NCBI RefSeq assembly: GCF_003287275.1
Contig: NZ_QEVW01000002.1
Span: forward strand, 1-64,000
Origin: Paenibacillus taichungensis
GTDB lineage: Bacteria > Bacillota > Bacilli > Paenibacillales > Paenibacillaceae
Direction of reading: 5' to 3'
Length of the DNA: 64,000 nt
The notes below the pieces were generated by a model that did not search any database, was not told where the DNA came from, and saw nothing but the letters and a program-made list of their open reading frames with translations. Below are positions 43,580 to 53,230 of the stretch, piece by piece. The position numbers were made by a program, and so were the translations under genes. How positions within the stretch are numbered: position 1 is the first letter of the stretch; each line of letters begins with the position of its first letter.

Positions 43580-44077
43580 ATGGAACGATGGGATACCTTA
43601 TGGAAATGGCTCCTTGCACTCCTAACCAGTTCAGCAACCTACTTCTTCGGTGGCTGGTCAGGCGTACTGGGTGTACTACTTGTTTTCGTCATCCTCGATT
43701 ACCTAACCGGCATCGCGGCAGCGGGGATGACTGGCAAGTTAGAAAGTAATGTCGGCATGTTCGGCATTGCCCGAAAAGTATTTATATTTGCAATGGTATC
43801 GGTGGCTCATCTGGTGGACGGTGTTCTGGGAGACGGACATTTGTTCAGGGATGCGGTCGCTTTTTTTTATATCGCTAATGAGCTGTTATCTATTATTGAA
43901 AATGGAGGCAAACTGGGAGCACCGATTCCGCCTGCGATTCGGCAGGCCATTGAAGTGCTTAAGGGTAAGGGAGGAACCGGGGACCTGCCCGGTAACTTCT
44001 CCCCGAGTACCAAAGACTCTTTTTCACATGTAGATCCAAATGATACAGATCCACAAACAAGAGATGGCACGAAGTAG
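43580..44077 (+). CDS. Phage holin, toxin-secretion/lysis type
   Basis: A 165-residue membrane protein with three hydrophobic helices (WKWLLALLTSSATYFFGG, GVLLVFVILDYLTGIAAAG, VFIFAMVSVAHLVDGVLGD) and the phage_holin_4 signature ELLSIIENGGKLGAPIPPAIRQAIEVLKGK, then an acidic tail. It forms membrane holes so that the GH25 enzyme next to it reaches the wall. RBS AAAGGAGGTGA 7 nt before ATG. Confidence 0.92.
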   Translation: MERWDTLWKWLLALLTSSATYFFGGWSGVLGVLLVFVILDYLTGIAAAGMTGKLESNVGMFGIARKVFIFAMVSVAHLVDGVLGDGHLFRDAVAFFYIANELLSIIENGGKLGAPIPPAIRQAIEVLKGKGGTGDLPGNFSPSTKDSFSHVDPNDTDPQTRDGTK

Positions 44078-44200
44078 CTCACCATAGCCATCCAAACCTA
44101 CCTTTTACCATCAACAGGGGACACGCACACAAGCAACCCCTGACCCCCAAGCATTAACTATATACAAACGGCAATTTGCCGCATAAAGGGTGTGAGAAAC

Positions 44201-45148
44201 ATGCAAACGAGAAGCTCGGGCAATACGCAGGGCATTGACGTCTCGCGGTATCAGGGTAATATCGATTGGGCCAAAGTGAAGGCGAGCGGCATGACATTTG
44301 TGTTCATCAAGGCCACCGAAGGGCAGACGTATACCGATCCAAATTTCCAAAAAAACGTAACTGGCGCATTGGCGGCGGGCATGCTAGTGGGAACGTACCA
44401 TTTCTTCCGTGCGACAACTACTGATGCTGCCAAGGTAGAAGCGGCACATTACGCCAGTACACTTAACAAAGTTGGAGGCGCCAAGGCGCTGCAATTACCT
44501 CCTGTCATGGACTACGAGAATAATCCGGGTAACCTGAGCAAAGCTCAGATCAACACGGTCGCTAAGGTTTTTTTAACGGAATTGCAACGTCTCACGGGTG
44601 TGAAACCGATCATATACACGGGCAATTCATTTGCAGGCAATTTTGACACTTCGATGAGCTCATACGATCTATGGATTGCGCGTTACAGCAACACGCGTGT
44701 GCCAGAGGACCAACCTGCCTGGAAACGTTGGACATTCTGGCAGTATACGGACTCGGGCAAGGCGAACGGGATCAGCGGCAACGTGGATATGAACGAGTTC
44801 GAAGGATCGGCAGCGGAATTGAGAGCAAGATATGCAACAGCAGCACCGAAGCCGCCAGAGCCATCCGAACCAACCAATCCTACGAATCCCACAAATCCAA
44901 CCGAACCACCGAAAGGGGGCGAACCGATGACAGCCGAAGAGAAAGCAGCATTTGATGCGCTCAAATCCCAGGTCGATAAACTGCAGGCGCGCCAGCAGAT
45001 GGAAGTTCCAGTCTGGGCAAAAGCTGCCGTTGACGCAGCACTGGCATATGACACCAAAAATCCATTGTTCAGCATCGATGGTGGGGCGAGTTATGATTTT
45101 TACCGTTTTATCACGGTCATGTACCGCAGAGGTTTATTCAAAAAATAA
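44201..45148 (+). CDS. GH25 lysozyme (endolysin)
   Basis: A 315-residue muramidase without signal peptide, so holin dependent. The GH25 core has QGIDVSRYQGNIDWAKVKASGMTFVFIKATEG (catalytic Asp in GIDVSRYQ), LPPVMDYENN (catalytic Asp/Glu) and TFWQYTDSGKANGISGNVDMNEF. A linker PSEPTNPTNPTNPTEP leads to a C-terminal 65-residue domain that probably binds the wall. ATG at 44201 follows AAGGGTGTGAG. It ends the tail/lysis operon, before a terminator. Confidence 0.93.
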   Translation: MQTRSSGNTQGIDVSRYQGNIDWAKVKASGMTFVFIKATEGQTYTDPNFQKNVTGALAAGMLVGTYHFFRATTTDAAKVEAAHYASTLNKVGGAKALQLPPVMDYENNPGNLSKAQINTVAKVFLTELQRLTGVKPIIYTGNSFAGNFDTSMSSYDLWIARYSNTRVPEDQPAWKRWTFWQYTDSGKANGISGNVDMNEFEGSAAELRARYATAAPKPPEPSEPTNPTNPTNPTEPPKGGEPMTAEEKAAFDALKSQVDKLQARQQMEVPVWAKAAVDAALAYDTKNPLFSIDGGASYDFYRFITVMYRRGLFKK

Positions 45149-45202
45149 CCTGACCTAACTTAAAATATATGTTGGACCCGGTTTTAGAATAGAGAACACA
45201 AC

Positions 45203-45244
45203 AAGGGACACACGACGCTTTTTGTCGAAAGGTGTTCCTTTTTT
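45203..45244 (+). terminator. Terminator of tailocin operon
   Basis: AAGGGACAC / GTGTTCCTT stem with inner CGACG..TGTCG, then TTTTTTG. Confidence 0.75.
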
Positions 45245-45974
45245 GTGTTTTATGTAAGTGATATTAACATATATAATAAAGTTGAAGACTTATGTCCGTA
45301 AATCTCTTGTCTAATTGATGAATGTGATGTAAAGTAAGTTACACGAAATCGATTTTCACCACTGTTTATTTACATAATCCTCCTCATCATGACAAGACTT
45401 TAACATCAAAAGTTATTGTAATGTCTCCCTGTTGTATAATCCAACATCGCTAGATTAATTTTACAATGTTATGAAACAATCCAATCCAACCTGCTTGAGA
45501 AAACGCTAGAATGTTCTGTTTACCAACTTTCTGTTTCAGTTAATGGCCATCATTATACCCTTGCCAATTACACTTTAGCCATGACGTTTAACTCCCAGTC
45601 AAATTTTAAGCCAAACTCCACACCAGACAACACTACCGTTCTCTCTAAATCAGCCTTTGTCGCCGTCACAAGGTCAGTACCATTTTACTGTTGCTTATTG
45701 ACCAAAGTTCAATTGTTACGCAACAACTCTGATACAACAATCACAGGCTTTTATAACGTAGCACAACATTCGAAAAATCTAACAAAATGTGCGCGGTTAC
45801 ATCCCGTTTTACATCTTATATACGTCTCAAGTTATCCAAAATTCCATCACAGGTATCGCAGGCATCTTAAGCCTTTCATATGATACAAAGCACCAAACCG
45901 ATCGATTGTAATCATTGGAGTTTTTTTCATGCCAGTATCACACACATTATGAGACAGGGAAGGGTGTTGTACGT
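45245..45974. other. Non-coding region before ABC operon
   Basis: About 730 nt, C-rich on the plus strand with low coding likelihood; a 100-codon frame at 45581-45883 has no RBS. TATAAT at 45434-45439 could be a -10 but the -35 match is poor. Nothing else recognised. Confidence 0.4.
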
Positions 45975-47633
45975 ATGCGAATGAGGAAAAGATGGTTATC
46001 CGGGGTCATGGCAATGGCCATGAGCACAGTGTTGATTCTATCCGGCTGCTCCAGCGCGAGTAACGAAGGTACAGGCAATTCCCCCGCTCCGGCGGAAGGT
46101 AGCGAGCCTCCGGCAGAAGTGGCTGCACAGGATACGATGATTATGGGACGCGGCGGAGATTCCGTGGCGCTGGACCCGGCAATCGTTACAGATGGGGAGT
46201 CGCTGAAGATTGGCCATCAGGTATTCGACTCGTTGCTGGATTACAAGGAAGGTGGAACCGAGGTTGTTCCTGGACTGGCTGAGAGCTGGGAGATTTCGGC
46301 GGATGGACTCAAGTATGACTTCAAGCTGAAGTCTGGCGTGAAATTCCACGATGGTACCGACTTTAACGCAGAGGCTGTGGTGTTCAACTTCAATCGATGG
46401 AGTGATCCGGCCAGTGAATATAAATTCGAGGGAGATTCCTTTGACTATTATGATTCCATGTTTGGTCCGGAAGACGGACGCGTCATTAAGGAAGTAAAGG
46501 CGATTGACGAGACAACGGTCGAGTTTACCCTAAACCAGCCACAAGCGCCTTTCCTGCAAAACATTGCGATGACGCCATTCGGCATTGCAAGTCCAACTGC
46601 GATTCAGGAGAAAAAGGAGAATTTCAAGAGCGAGCCCGTAGGCACAGGCCCATTTGTATTCAAAGAGTGGAAGCGGAACGACTCCATCACTCTGGAGAAG
46701 AATCCGAATTACTGGAAAGAGGGACTGCCGAAGCTGAACAAAGTGATCGTGCGCTCCATTCCGGATAACACGGCTCGCTTCAATGCGCTACAAAACGGCG
46801 AGATTGATATTATGGAAGACTTGAACCCGGATGATCTGTCCATCCTTGAAGGGAATAGCGAGCTGCAAAAAATTGAGCGTCCACCATTTAACGTGTCATA
46901 CATTGGTTTCAACTTTAAGAAAAAACCGTTTGATAACGTGAAAGTAAGACAAGCCCTCAACCATGCGGTAAACAAGCAGGGCATTATCGATGCTTTCTTT
47001 GCGGGACAAGCGCAGGCAGCGGTAAACCCGATGCCGCCAACGCTTTGGGGGTATAACGACAGTATTGAGGACTATGCTTACGATCTGGAAAAAGCAAAAG
47101 CATTACTTGCCGAAGCTGGCTATCCTGATGGATTGCCTGACCCGGTAACGTTCTACGCAATGCCGGTATCCCGACCGTATATGCCTGACGGCAAGAAGGT
47201 AGCCGAAGCGATCCAGGCCGATTTTGAGAAAATCGGAGTGACCGTAAACATCGAATCACCAGAATGGGCAACGTATCTGGATGATGCCAAAGCCGGAGAG
47301 AAAGACGATATTTACATGCTTGGCTGGACTGGTGATAACGGTGACCCGGATAACTTCCTGTACACACTGCTCGATAAGGATGCAATCCCGGGCAACAACC
47401 GCAGCTTCTATGTAAACGAAGAATTGCATACGTTGCTGACGAGTGCACAGAAAGAAACGGATCAGGACAAACGTGCGGAACTGTACAAGCAGGCGCAGGT
47501 GATTATTAAGGAAGATGCTCCATGGATTCCACTAGTGCACACCACTCCTATTTTGGCTGGGAAAGCGAACCTGAAAGATTTCGTACCGTCCCCATTGGGC
47601 ACGGAATCCTATGCCAATGCTTATTTTGAATAA
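45975..47633 (+). CDS. ABC transporter substrate-binding lipoprotein, dipeptide/oligopeptide type
   Basis: A 552-residue family-5 solute-binding protein. A lipoprotein signal occupies residues 1-22 with lipobox LSGC. The mature part has DTMIMGRGGDSVALDPAIVTDGESLKIGHQVFDSLLDYKEGGTEVVPGLAESW and KLKSGVKFHDGTDFNAEAVVFNFNRW, which are DppA/GsiB/OppA-like. It would capture peptides, glutathione or nickel complexes outside the cell; ligand not readable. ATG 45975 has AAGGGTG upstream. A large terminator hairpin separates it from its permeases, which usually lets the binding protein be made in excess. Confidence 0.9.
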   Translation: MRMRKRWLSGVMAMAMSTVLILSGCSSASNEGTGNSPAPAEGSEPPAEVAAQDTMIMGRGGDSVALDPAIVTDGESLKIGHQVFDSLLDYKEGGTEVVPGLAESWEISADGLKYDFKLKSGVKFHDGTDFNAEAVVFNFNRWSDPASEYKFEGDSFDYYDSMFGPEDGRVIKEVKAIDETTVEFTLNQPQAPFLQNIAMTPFGIASPTAIQEKKENFKSEPVGTGPFVFKEWKRNDSITLEKNPNYWKEGLPKLNKVIVRSIPDNTARFNALQNGEIDIMEDLNPDDLSILEGNSELQKIERPPFNVSYIGFNFKKKPFDNVKVRQALNHAVNKQGIIDAFFAGQAQAAVNPMPPTLWGYNDSIEDYAYDLEKAKALLAEAGYPDGLPDPVTFYAMPVSRPYMPDGKKVAEAIQADFEKIGVTVNIESPEWATYLDDAKAGEKDDIYMLGWTGDNGDPDNFLYTLLDKDAIPGNNRSFYVNEELHTLLTSAQKETDQDKRAELYKQAQVIIKEDAPWIPLVHTTPILAGKANLKDFVPSPLGTESYANAYFE

Positions 47634-47678
47634 CTTATATATGAGCTGAATTTAGTACTAAATACGATCCATTAGTTC

Positions 47679-47763
47679 AAAGCGCTGGCGTACACGCAAT
47701 GCTTGGCAGAACCCACATCAGGATGTAACGATCTAAAGCATGCATGTCTGCCAGCGCTTTTTA
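47679..47763 (+). terminator. Intra-operon terminator/attenuator hairpin
   Basis: AAAGCGCTGGC / GCCAGCGCTTT closing stem around a structured 60-nt loop, followed by TTTTAT; lies between binding protein and permease genes. Confidence 0.75.
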
Positions 47764-47788
47764 TACGTTAAAGGCAGGTGAATGAGGA

Positions 47789-48793
47789 GTGAACAGTTAC
47801 ATCGTCAAACGTGTACTCGTGTTACTGCCCGTGCTGCTGGGCATGACCCTGATCGTCTTTTCCATTATCCACGCCATTCCGGGTGATCCGGCCGAGACCA
47901 TACTCGGGCAAAAGGCAACCGAACAATCCAAGCAAGCTCTGCGTGACCAGCTCGGACTGGACAAACCATGGTTTCAACAATATTTCGCTTATCTGGGCGA
48001 CCTGTTTAAGGGAGATCTGGGCACATCCATCCGCACCAAGGTTCCCATTGCCCAGGAAATTGTGCCCTATCTGACAGCGACCCTCGAATTAACGATGGCG
48101 AGTATGCTTTTTGCGATCATTATTGGCGTGAATGCCGGGATTGTCAGTGCGTGGAAACATAACTCGTGGTTCGATTACTGCTGCATGGTCATTGCATTGG
48201 TGGGTGTATCAATGCCGATCTTTTGGCTTGGGTTGATGGAACAGTGGCTGTTTGCGAACAAACTGCACTGGCTGCCGTCCATCGGCAGAATGAATGCGCG
48301 AGATCCGATCGAAGCCATTACGGGCTTGTATGTGTTGGATACGATGATTGCCGGACGATGGGATCAGCTGTGGACAGTAACAAAACATTTGCTGCTGCCA
48401 AGTATAGCACTCGGCACGATTCCGATGGCCGTTATTGCCCGGATGACGCGTTCCAGCATGCTCGAAGTAATGAGTTCGGATTATATCCGAACCGCGAAGG
48501 CGAAAGGACTCGGCCCGTTTTTCGTCGTATATGGACATGCGTTGAAAAATGCGTTTATTCCCGTGCTCACCGTCATCGGCATACAGACCGGATCTTTGCT
48601 GGGTGGAGCCGTGCTGACCGAAACGATCTTTGCTTGGCCTGGTGTTGGGCGCTATATATATGAAGCAATTAGTTCGAGGGATTATCCGGTGATCCAAAGC
48701 GGCATTCTGATCGTGGCATTCTTCTTCGTAGTGATCAACCTGATTGTGGACTTGCTGTACGCCGTATTCGATCCGCGTATTAGTTATAAATGA
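47789..48793 (+). CDS. ABC transporter permease, DppB type
   Basis: A 334-residue permease with six hydrophobic helices and N-terminal YIVKRVLVLLPVLLGMTLIVFSIIHAIPGDPA. The EAA loop is RTAKAKGLGPFFVVYGHALKNAFIPVLTVIG. Start is GTG at 47789 with AGGTG upstream. The partner permease follows 24 nt later. The operon lacks both ATPase genes in this window. Confidence 0.93.
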   Translation: MNSYIVKRVLVLLPVLLGMTLIVFSIIHAIPGDPAETILGQKATEQSKQALRDQLGLDKPWFQQYFAYLGDLFKGDLGTSIRTKVPIAQEIVPYLTATLELTMASMLFAIIIGVNAGIVSAWKHNSWFDYCCMVIALVGVSMPIFWLGLMEQWLFANKLHWLPSIGRMNARDPIEAITGLYVLDTMIAGRWDQLWTVTKHLLLPSIALGTIPMAVIARMTRSSMLEVMSSDYIRTAKAKGLGPFFVVYGHALKNAFIPVLTVIGIQTGSLLGGAVLTETIFAWPGVGRYIYEAISSRDYPVIQSGILIVAFFFVVINLIVDLLYAVFDPRISYK

Positions 48794-48817
48794 GTATGAA
48801 CAGAAGGGAGACGCCGC

Positions 48818-49717
48818 ATGGCCAAATTATCGACTAATACCGGAGCATCTATTGACGCCGCGTCAGCACGTGCATCAGGTCCATGGCGGGAAGCCTGGAG
48901 AACGTTTCGGAAAAATCGGCTTGCGCTGGTAGGCTTGATCATTATCGTTTTTTTTATCCTATTGGCCTTTGCTGCCCCGTACATTGCCCCGTATGATTAC
49001 AAAGAGCAGGTACTCACGGATCGTCTGCAAGCCCCTTCGGCAGAGCATTGGTTCGGTACCGATGATCTCGGGCGTGACGTATTCTCCAGAGTGCTGCATG
49101 GAGCGCGCATTTCATTGTGGGTTGGTTTCTTTTCTGTTATAGGCTCTATTATTGCGGGGGCTTTGCTTGGTCTGATTGCCGGATATTATGGAAAATGGGC
49201 AGACATGCTCATCTCACGTTTGTTCGATATCTTGCTCGCTTTCCCGGCGATACTACTGGCAATTGCCATTGTGGCGATTCTTGGCCCGTCCTTGCAAAAT
49301 GCATTACTCGCGATAGCGATCGTGAACATCCCGACCTACGGACGACTAGTGCGTTCAAGGGTACTTAGCTTGAGACAGGAGGAGTTCATTACGTCAGCGC
49401 GTACGCTGGGGGCTGGCAATATGCGAATTCTGTTCCGGCACATCTTGCCCAATAGTCTCACCCCGCTTATCGTTCAAGGCACACTGGGGATTGGAACAGC
49501 GATTATTGAAGCGGCTGCGCTCGGATTTCTCGGCATGGGGGCCCAACCACCTGACCCGGAATGGGGCAAAATGCTGTCGGATTCCCGCCAGTTTCTGCAA
49601 AAAGCACCGTGGACGCTTATTTTCCCAGGACTCTCTATCATGTTCACCGTGCTTGGTTTCAACTTGTTGGGCGACGGCCTGCGCGATACCCTTGATCCAA
49701 AGATGGCCAAAAAATAG
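48818..49717 (+). CDS. ABC transporter permease, DppC type
   Basis: A 299-residue permease with N-terminal WREAWRTFRKNRLALVGLIIIVFFILLAFAAPYIAPYDY and the DppC-type HWFGTDDLGRDVFSRVLHGARISLWVG. The EAA loop is TSARTLGAGNMRILFRHILPNSLTPLIVQ. RBS GAAGGGAGA. It ends the operon; no DppD/DppF-like ATPase genes follow, only repeat-rich non-coding DNA, so ATPases must come from elsewhere or be shared (inference). Confidence 0.93.
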   Translation: MAKLSTNTGASIDAASARASGPWREAWRTFRKNRLALVGLIIIVFFILLAFAAPYIAPYDYKEQVLTDRLQAPSAEHWFGTDDLGRDVFSRVLHGARISLWVGFFSVIGSIIAGALLGLIAGYYGKWADMLISRLFDILLAFPAILLAIAIVAILGPSLQNALLAIAIVNIPTYGRLVRSRVLSLRQEEFITSARTLGAGNMRILFRHILPNSLTPLIVQGTLGIGTAIIEAAALGFLGMGAQPPDPEWGKMLSDSRQFLQKAPWTLIFPGLSIMFTVLGFNLLGDGLRDTLDPKMAKK

Positions 49718-49736
49718 AGGCTTGCATCTCCAACCA

Positions 49737-49766
49737 ACCGTAACCGTAACCGTAACCGTAACCGTA
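49737..49766. repeat. Tandem hexamer repeat (AACCGT)n
   Basis: Five successive AACCGT units at 49737-49766, followed by degenerate TAAC-containing words up to the inverted repeat at 49860. Short tandem repeat just after the DppC-type gene. The 49718-50224 stretch has no credible gene. Confidence 0.8.
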
Positions 49767-49859
49767 TCTCGGTAACTCTAACTTTTGCGGTAACGCCGCT
49801 TGAGCGCCAACGCTAACCGTAAGTGTAACTTGTAGCTGTAACGCTAACTTTTGCTCCAA

Positions 49860-50056
49860 GCTAACGAACCTAGGAAGCCGTATTCTGCAATTTCCTGCCC
49901 ATTTGCCAATCTAACGAATTTCACACACGCTATGCTGTGAAAAACCTGAGGAAAATCTCAAAAGGTCGGCTTAAGAAGAGTAATAGCGTGTCTGCGATTC
50001 GTTAGATTATGAAATCATCCTATAAAGGCTGATTAACATCGATGAGGTTCGTTAGC
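49860..50056. repeat. Nested TAACGAA-type inverted repeat, copy 2
   Basis: Outer arms GCTAACGAACC (49860-49870) and GGTTCGTTAGC (50046-50056) are perfectly inverse; inner arms CTAACGAAT (49911-49919) and ATTCGTTAG (49997-50005) are also inverse. Shares 21 of 23 nt (49982-50004) with 2305-2327. Confidence 0.75.
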
Positions 50057-50224
50057 GTGTGACTTGCGAATGCTGCCTATACTCATTTCAATCTGTCTCC
50101 AAGCCGGTTCGAACTTTGGTTCGAGGCGGCTTTTGTATTGCATGATGTATTGAGCTAAAATGGTTAGAGATGCGCAAAACTTAAAGTGTTACTCGATGAT
50201 TTTGTTAAAATAACCGCCATCGTA

Positions 50225-50254
50225 TTGACACCCAATTTTCCCATATGTTATATA
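50225..50254 (+). promoter_or_regulatory. Sigma-A promoter upstream of CIRCE
   Basis: TTGACA at 50225-50230, 18-nt spacer, TATATA at 50249-50254; expected start of transcription about 50262, immediately before the CIRCE. Confidence 0.7.
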
Positions 50255-50265
50255 AAAGGAAGGGT

Positions 50266-50292
50266 TTAGCACTCCGGTCATCAGAGTGCTAA
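50266..50292 (+). promoter_or_regulatory. CIRCE operator (HrcA binding site)
   Basis: TTAGCACTC (50266-50274), exactly 9 nt, GAGTGCTAA (50284-50292): a perfect CIRCE element. In Bacillota it binds the HrcA repressor and is usually upstream of hrcA-grpE-dnaK or groESL. Next plus-strand gene is htpG, 500 nt downstream. Confidence 0.95.
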
Positions 50293-50504
50293 CAAATGAT
50301 GTTTTTACTACACGACTACATATGGAATGATTGGCTTTTTGAATATGGATTAAGTTAACTTTGAATAGGACATGCAGAGTGGAATGAGCTAGAAAAGGCC
50401 TCGACGCGAAAGATGGATCACTAGATTTTCGATTGATAAAAATTTCAATGTTTAAAATCAGTTCCTGATCAGATGCAAAAGTAGTGGAGGGGACGAAATC
50501 GATT

Positions 50505-50616
50505 TGGAGGAAAGCGAAGCGTTCGCCTTTATCACTGAATTTCTCCCTTTTTAAAAAGGGATCAAAGAAATTCGGGGATAACAGCGATCCGAAAAACGAT
50601 TCGTAACCGGAACGGC
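50505..50616 (+). repeat. Conserved leader-type repeat, copy D
   Basis: AAAGCGAAGCGTTCGCC, TTTATCACTGAATTTCTCCC, loop, AAAAAGGGATCAAAGAAATTC, GGGGATAACAGCGATC and CCGGAACGG. It lies inside the predicted htpG leader, 178 nt before the start codon. It shares the CGAT.CG.A.CCGGAACGG extension with copy A. Confidence 0.75.
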
Positions 50617-50793
50617 TACATTGCAGAACGTCATGCACTTATTTCTACAATGAGTCATTAGAGTCAATCACAATATCTGTGGACCAGCGCGATTAAAGGT
50701 TTTGGAGTCTACTAATCGCCCAAGGATTATTTCAGTTACTTTCTATATTTAACCAAATCATTCTATACCCAATTTGAAAGGAGACACCTATTC

Positions 50794-52674
50794 ATGGCTA
50801 AAAAAGAATTCCAGGCTGAATCCAAACGCTTGCTGGATATGATGATCAACTCCATTTACACCCAAAGAGAAATCTTTTTGAGAGAACTGATCTCCAACTC
50901 CAGTGACGCCATTGACAAAATATATTACAAAGCACTGACTGACGATACACTCGTTTTCAACAAAGAGGACTACTACATCAAGCTTACCATCGACAAAGAA
51001 AACCGTACGCTTACGCTCACTGATACAGGAATCGGGATGACTCAGGAAGAGCTGGAGAACAATCTGGGGGTTATCGCGAAGAGCGGCTCGCTGGCGTTCA
51101 AGAAAGAGAATGAAGCCAAAGACGGCCACAACATCATTGGACAATTCGGGGTTGGTTTCTACTCCGCATTTATGGTGGCAGACAAGCTGACGGTAACGAG
51201 TAAAACGTTGGGCAGCGACGAAGCATGGAAATGGGAATCCGAAGGTGCGGATGGGTACACGATCTCGCCAGCCGAGAAAGATTCCGTGGGTACGGAAATC
51301 GTCCTGACGATCAAACAAAATACCGAAGAAGATTCGTATGACGAATTTTTGGAAGAGTACCGCTTGAGATCCATCATCAAGAAATACTCCGACTTCATTC
51401 GTTACCCAATCAAGATGGATGTGACAGGTCAGCGTGCAAAAGAGGGTACGGAGAACGAATTCGAAGAGTACAAAGAAGAGCAAACCGTGAACAGCATGGT
51501 GCCGATCTGGCGTAAAAATAAAAGCGAACTGACCGAAGAAGATTACAACAACTTCTATATGGAAAAACGCTACGGTTTTGACAAACCGCTCAAACACCTG
51601 CACATCAGCGCAGATGGCGCAGTGGTATATAATGCGATCCTGTTTATCCCGGAGAACACACCATTCGATTATTATACAAAAGAGTATGAAAAAGGGCTTG
51701 AACTGTACTCTAACGGTGTATTGATCATGGACAAATGCGGTGATTTGCTGCCAGATTACTTTGGATTTGTAAAAGGTATGGTGGACTCGGAAGATCTGTC
51801 CCTGAACATCTCCCGTGAAATGCTGCAACACGATCGTCAGCTCAGCCTGATCGCGAAGAACATCAAGAACAAAATCAAGAGCCAACTGCAAAGCTTGCTC
51901 AAGGACGAGCGTGAGTATTACGAGAAGTTCTATCAAGCGTTTGGCCGTCAGTTGAAGTATGGTGTATACAGCGACTATGGCGTGAACAAGGACACTCTGC
52001 AGGATCTGCTTTTGTTCTCTTCTTCCAAGGAGAAAAAGCTGGTTAGCCTGGACGAGTACGTTTCCAGAATGCCTGAAGATCAGAAGTACATCTACTACGC
52101 ATCCGGTGAATCCATTGAACGAATTGAGAAGCTGCCACAGATCGAGGGTGTACTCGACAAAGGTTATGAAGTATTGTACTTCACCGATGACATCGATGAG
52201 TTTGCAATCAAGATGATCACAAACTACAAAGAGAAAGAATTCAAATCTATCTCCAGCGGTGATCTGGGCATCGAGGACAGTACAGACAAAGAAGAAACAG
52301 ACGCACAGGACAACGACAACAAAGAGTTGTTCGAAGCGATGCAAGCACAGCTTGGCGGCAAAGTAAAAGCTGTTAAAGCTTCCAAACGCTTGAGAAGCCA
52401 TCCGGTATGTTTGTCCACCGAAGGTGAGCTGACGATTGAGATGGAGAAAATCCTGAAAGCCATGCCGAACAGCGAAAATGTACAGGCAGACAAAGTGCTT
52501 GAGATCAACGTAAATCACGATGTCTTCAAATCCCTGAAAGACGCATTTGCACAGGATAAAGAGAAATTGAGCCTGTACACAAGCTTGCTGTATCATCAAG
52601 CACTGCTGATCGAAGGACTGCCGATTCAAGACCCGGTAGAGTTCACCAACGATATCTGCAAGGTCATGGTCTAA
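50794..52674 (+). CDS. htpG: Hsp90-family chaperone HtpG
   Basis: A 626-residue bacterial Hsp90, full length. The N-terminal GHKL ATPase has [23 protein letters not shown] and [13 protein letters not shown]; the middle domain contains [16 protein letters not shown], and the C-terminal dimerisation domain ends at [33 protein letters not shown]-dependent chaperone of the cytosol. AAAGGAGAC is 11 nt before ATG. A promoter and a perfect CIRCE 500 nt upstream imply HrcA control, unlike B. subtilis htpG, which is not in the HrcA regulon (known). A terminator follows. Confidence 0.97.
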   Translation: MAKKEFQAESKRLLDMMINSIYTQREIFLRELISNSSDAIDKIYYKALTDDTLVFNKEDYYIKLTIDKENRTLTLTDTGIGMTQEELENNLGVIAKSGSLAFKKENEAKDGHNIIGQFGVGFYSAFMVADKLTVTSKTLGSDEAWKWESEGADGYTISPAEKDSVGTEIVLTIKQNTEEDSYDEFLEEYRLRSIIKKYSDFIRYPIKMDVTGQRAKEGTENEFEEYKEEQTVNSMVPIWRKNKSELTEEDYNNFYMEKRYGFDKPLKHLHISADGAVVYNAILFIPENTPFDYYTKEYEKGLELYSNGVLIMDKCGDLLPDYFGFVKGMVDSEDLSLNISREMLQHDRQLSLIAKNIKNKIKSQLQSLLKDEREYYEKFYQAFGRQLKYGVYSDYGVNKDTLQDLLLFSSSKEKKLVSLDEYVSRMPEDQKYIYYASGESIERIEKLPQIEGVLDKGYEVLYFTDDIDEFAIKMITNYKEKEFKSISSGDLGIEDSTDKEETDAQDNDNKELFEAMQAQLGGKVKAVKASKRLRSHPVCLSTEGELTIEMEKILKAMPNSENVQADKVLEINVNHDVFKSLKDAFAQDKEKLSLYTSLLYHQALLIEGLPIQDPVEFTNDICKVMV

Positions 52675-52805
52675 ATTCTCAATACTGTAGTGATATAATT
52701 GTTTAACAAGAAAGCAGGGTTACAACATTTTATACAACGTAAGGGTTCGAGGTACGATTGATTTCTTCTGAAATCTGCAACGTCCTAAATCCAACATCTC
52801 CACTC

Positions 52806-52835
52806 CGACAGGGCAAAAATGCCCTGTCGTTTTTT
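52806..52835 (+). terminator. Terminator after htpG
   Basis: CGACAGGGC / GCCCTGTCG, six-nt loop, TTTTTT. Confidence 0.9.
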
Positions 52836-53230
52836 ATTTTTACTGCCTTACCCAATATCAAGGAGGGGATGGGGGAGACATGGATTATTGAAATAATATA
52901 TTTCATCAGGAGTGGTTAATAAGAAACAGTGGAATAGTGTAGGAGGTGGAATTGATACTGGAGACAACAGTGATAGGAATAAGAATGCGTAACCACGAAA
53001 TTATAGGTTGGAAAATCCGCGGGCAAAATCTTATGGAGGAACTATCGCACCTGATTTTAAATTAGTTGTAAAAAGTGGTAAGTCATTTGTTATAGATAGT
53101 GGTTCCTCCAGATGTAATACTCAAAAAAATGAATGAAACTATAGTTATTGAAAAATTTCCTTTGGTATTGATACATATTATTCTCCGTGATACAATTTGT
53201 ATCAAAAGCGATCTTGAGAGGTGAAAGTAT
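52836..53230. other. AT-rich stretch without intact gene
   Basis: About 400 nt. One frame around 53005-53125 reads a short protein-like piece (GGTIAPDFKLVVKSGKSFVIDSG) without start or continuation; may be a decayed gene fragment. Nothing else recognised. Confidence 0.3.

Noticed and set aside
31569..45148. Complete prophage
   Set aside because: No integrase, replication, terminase, portal or capsid gene; no attachment-site pair identified with confidence.
45581..45883. 100-codon plus-strand frame
   Set aside because: No RBS, poor composition, in non-coding DNA before the ABC operon.
49737..49766. CRISPR or telomere-like array
   Set aside because: Contiguous hexamers without spacers; simple tandem repeat, and genes on both sides are ordinary chromosomal ones.
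50189..50638. 149-codon minus-strand frame
   Set aside because: Covers the CIRCE, promoter and repeat copy D, has no RBS, and its residues follow the repeat sequence; non-coding.
50788..52629. 613-codon minus-strand frame
   Set aside because: Antisense shadow of htpG.
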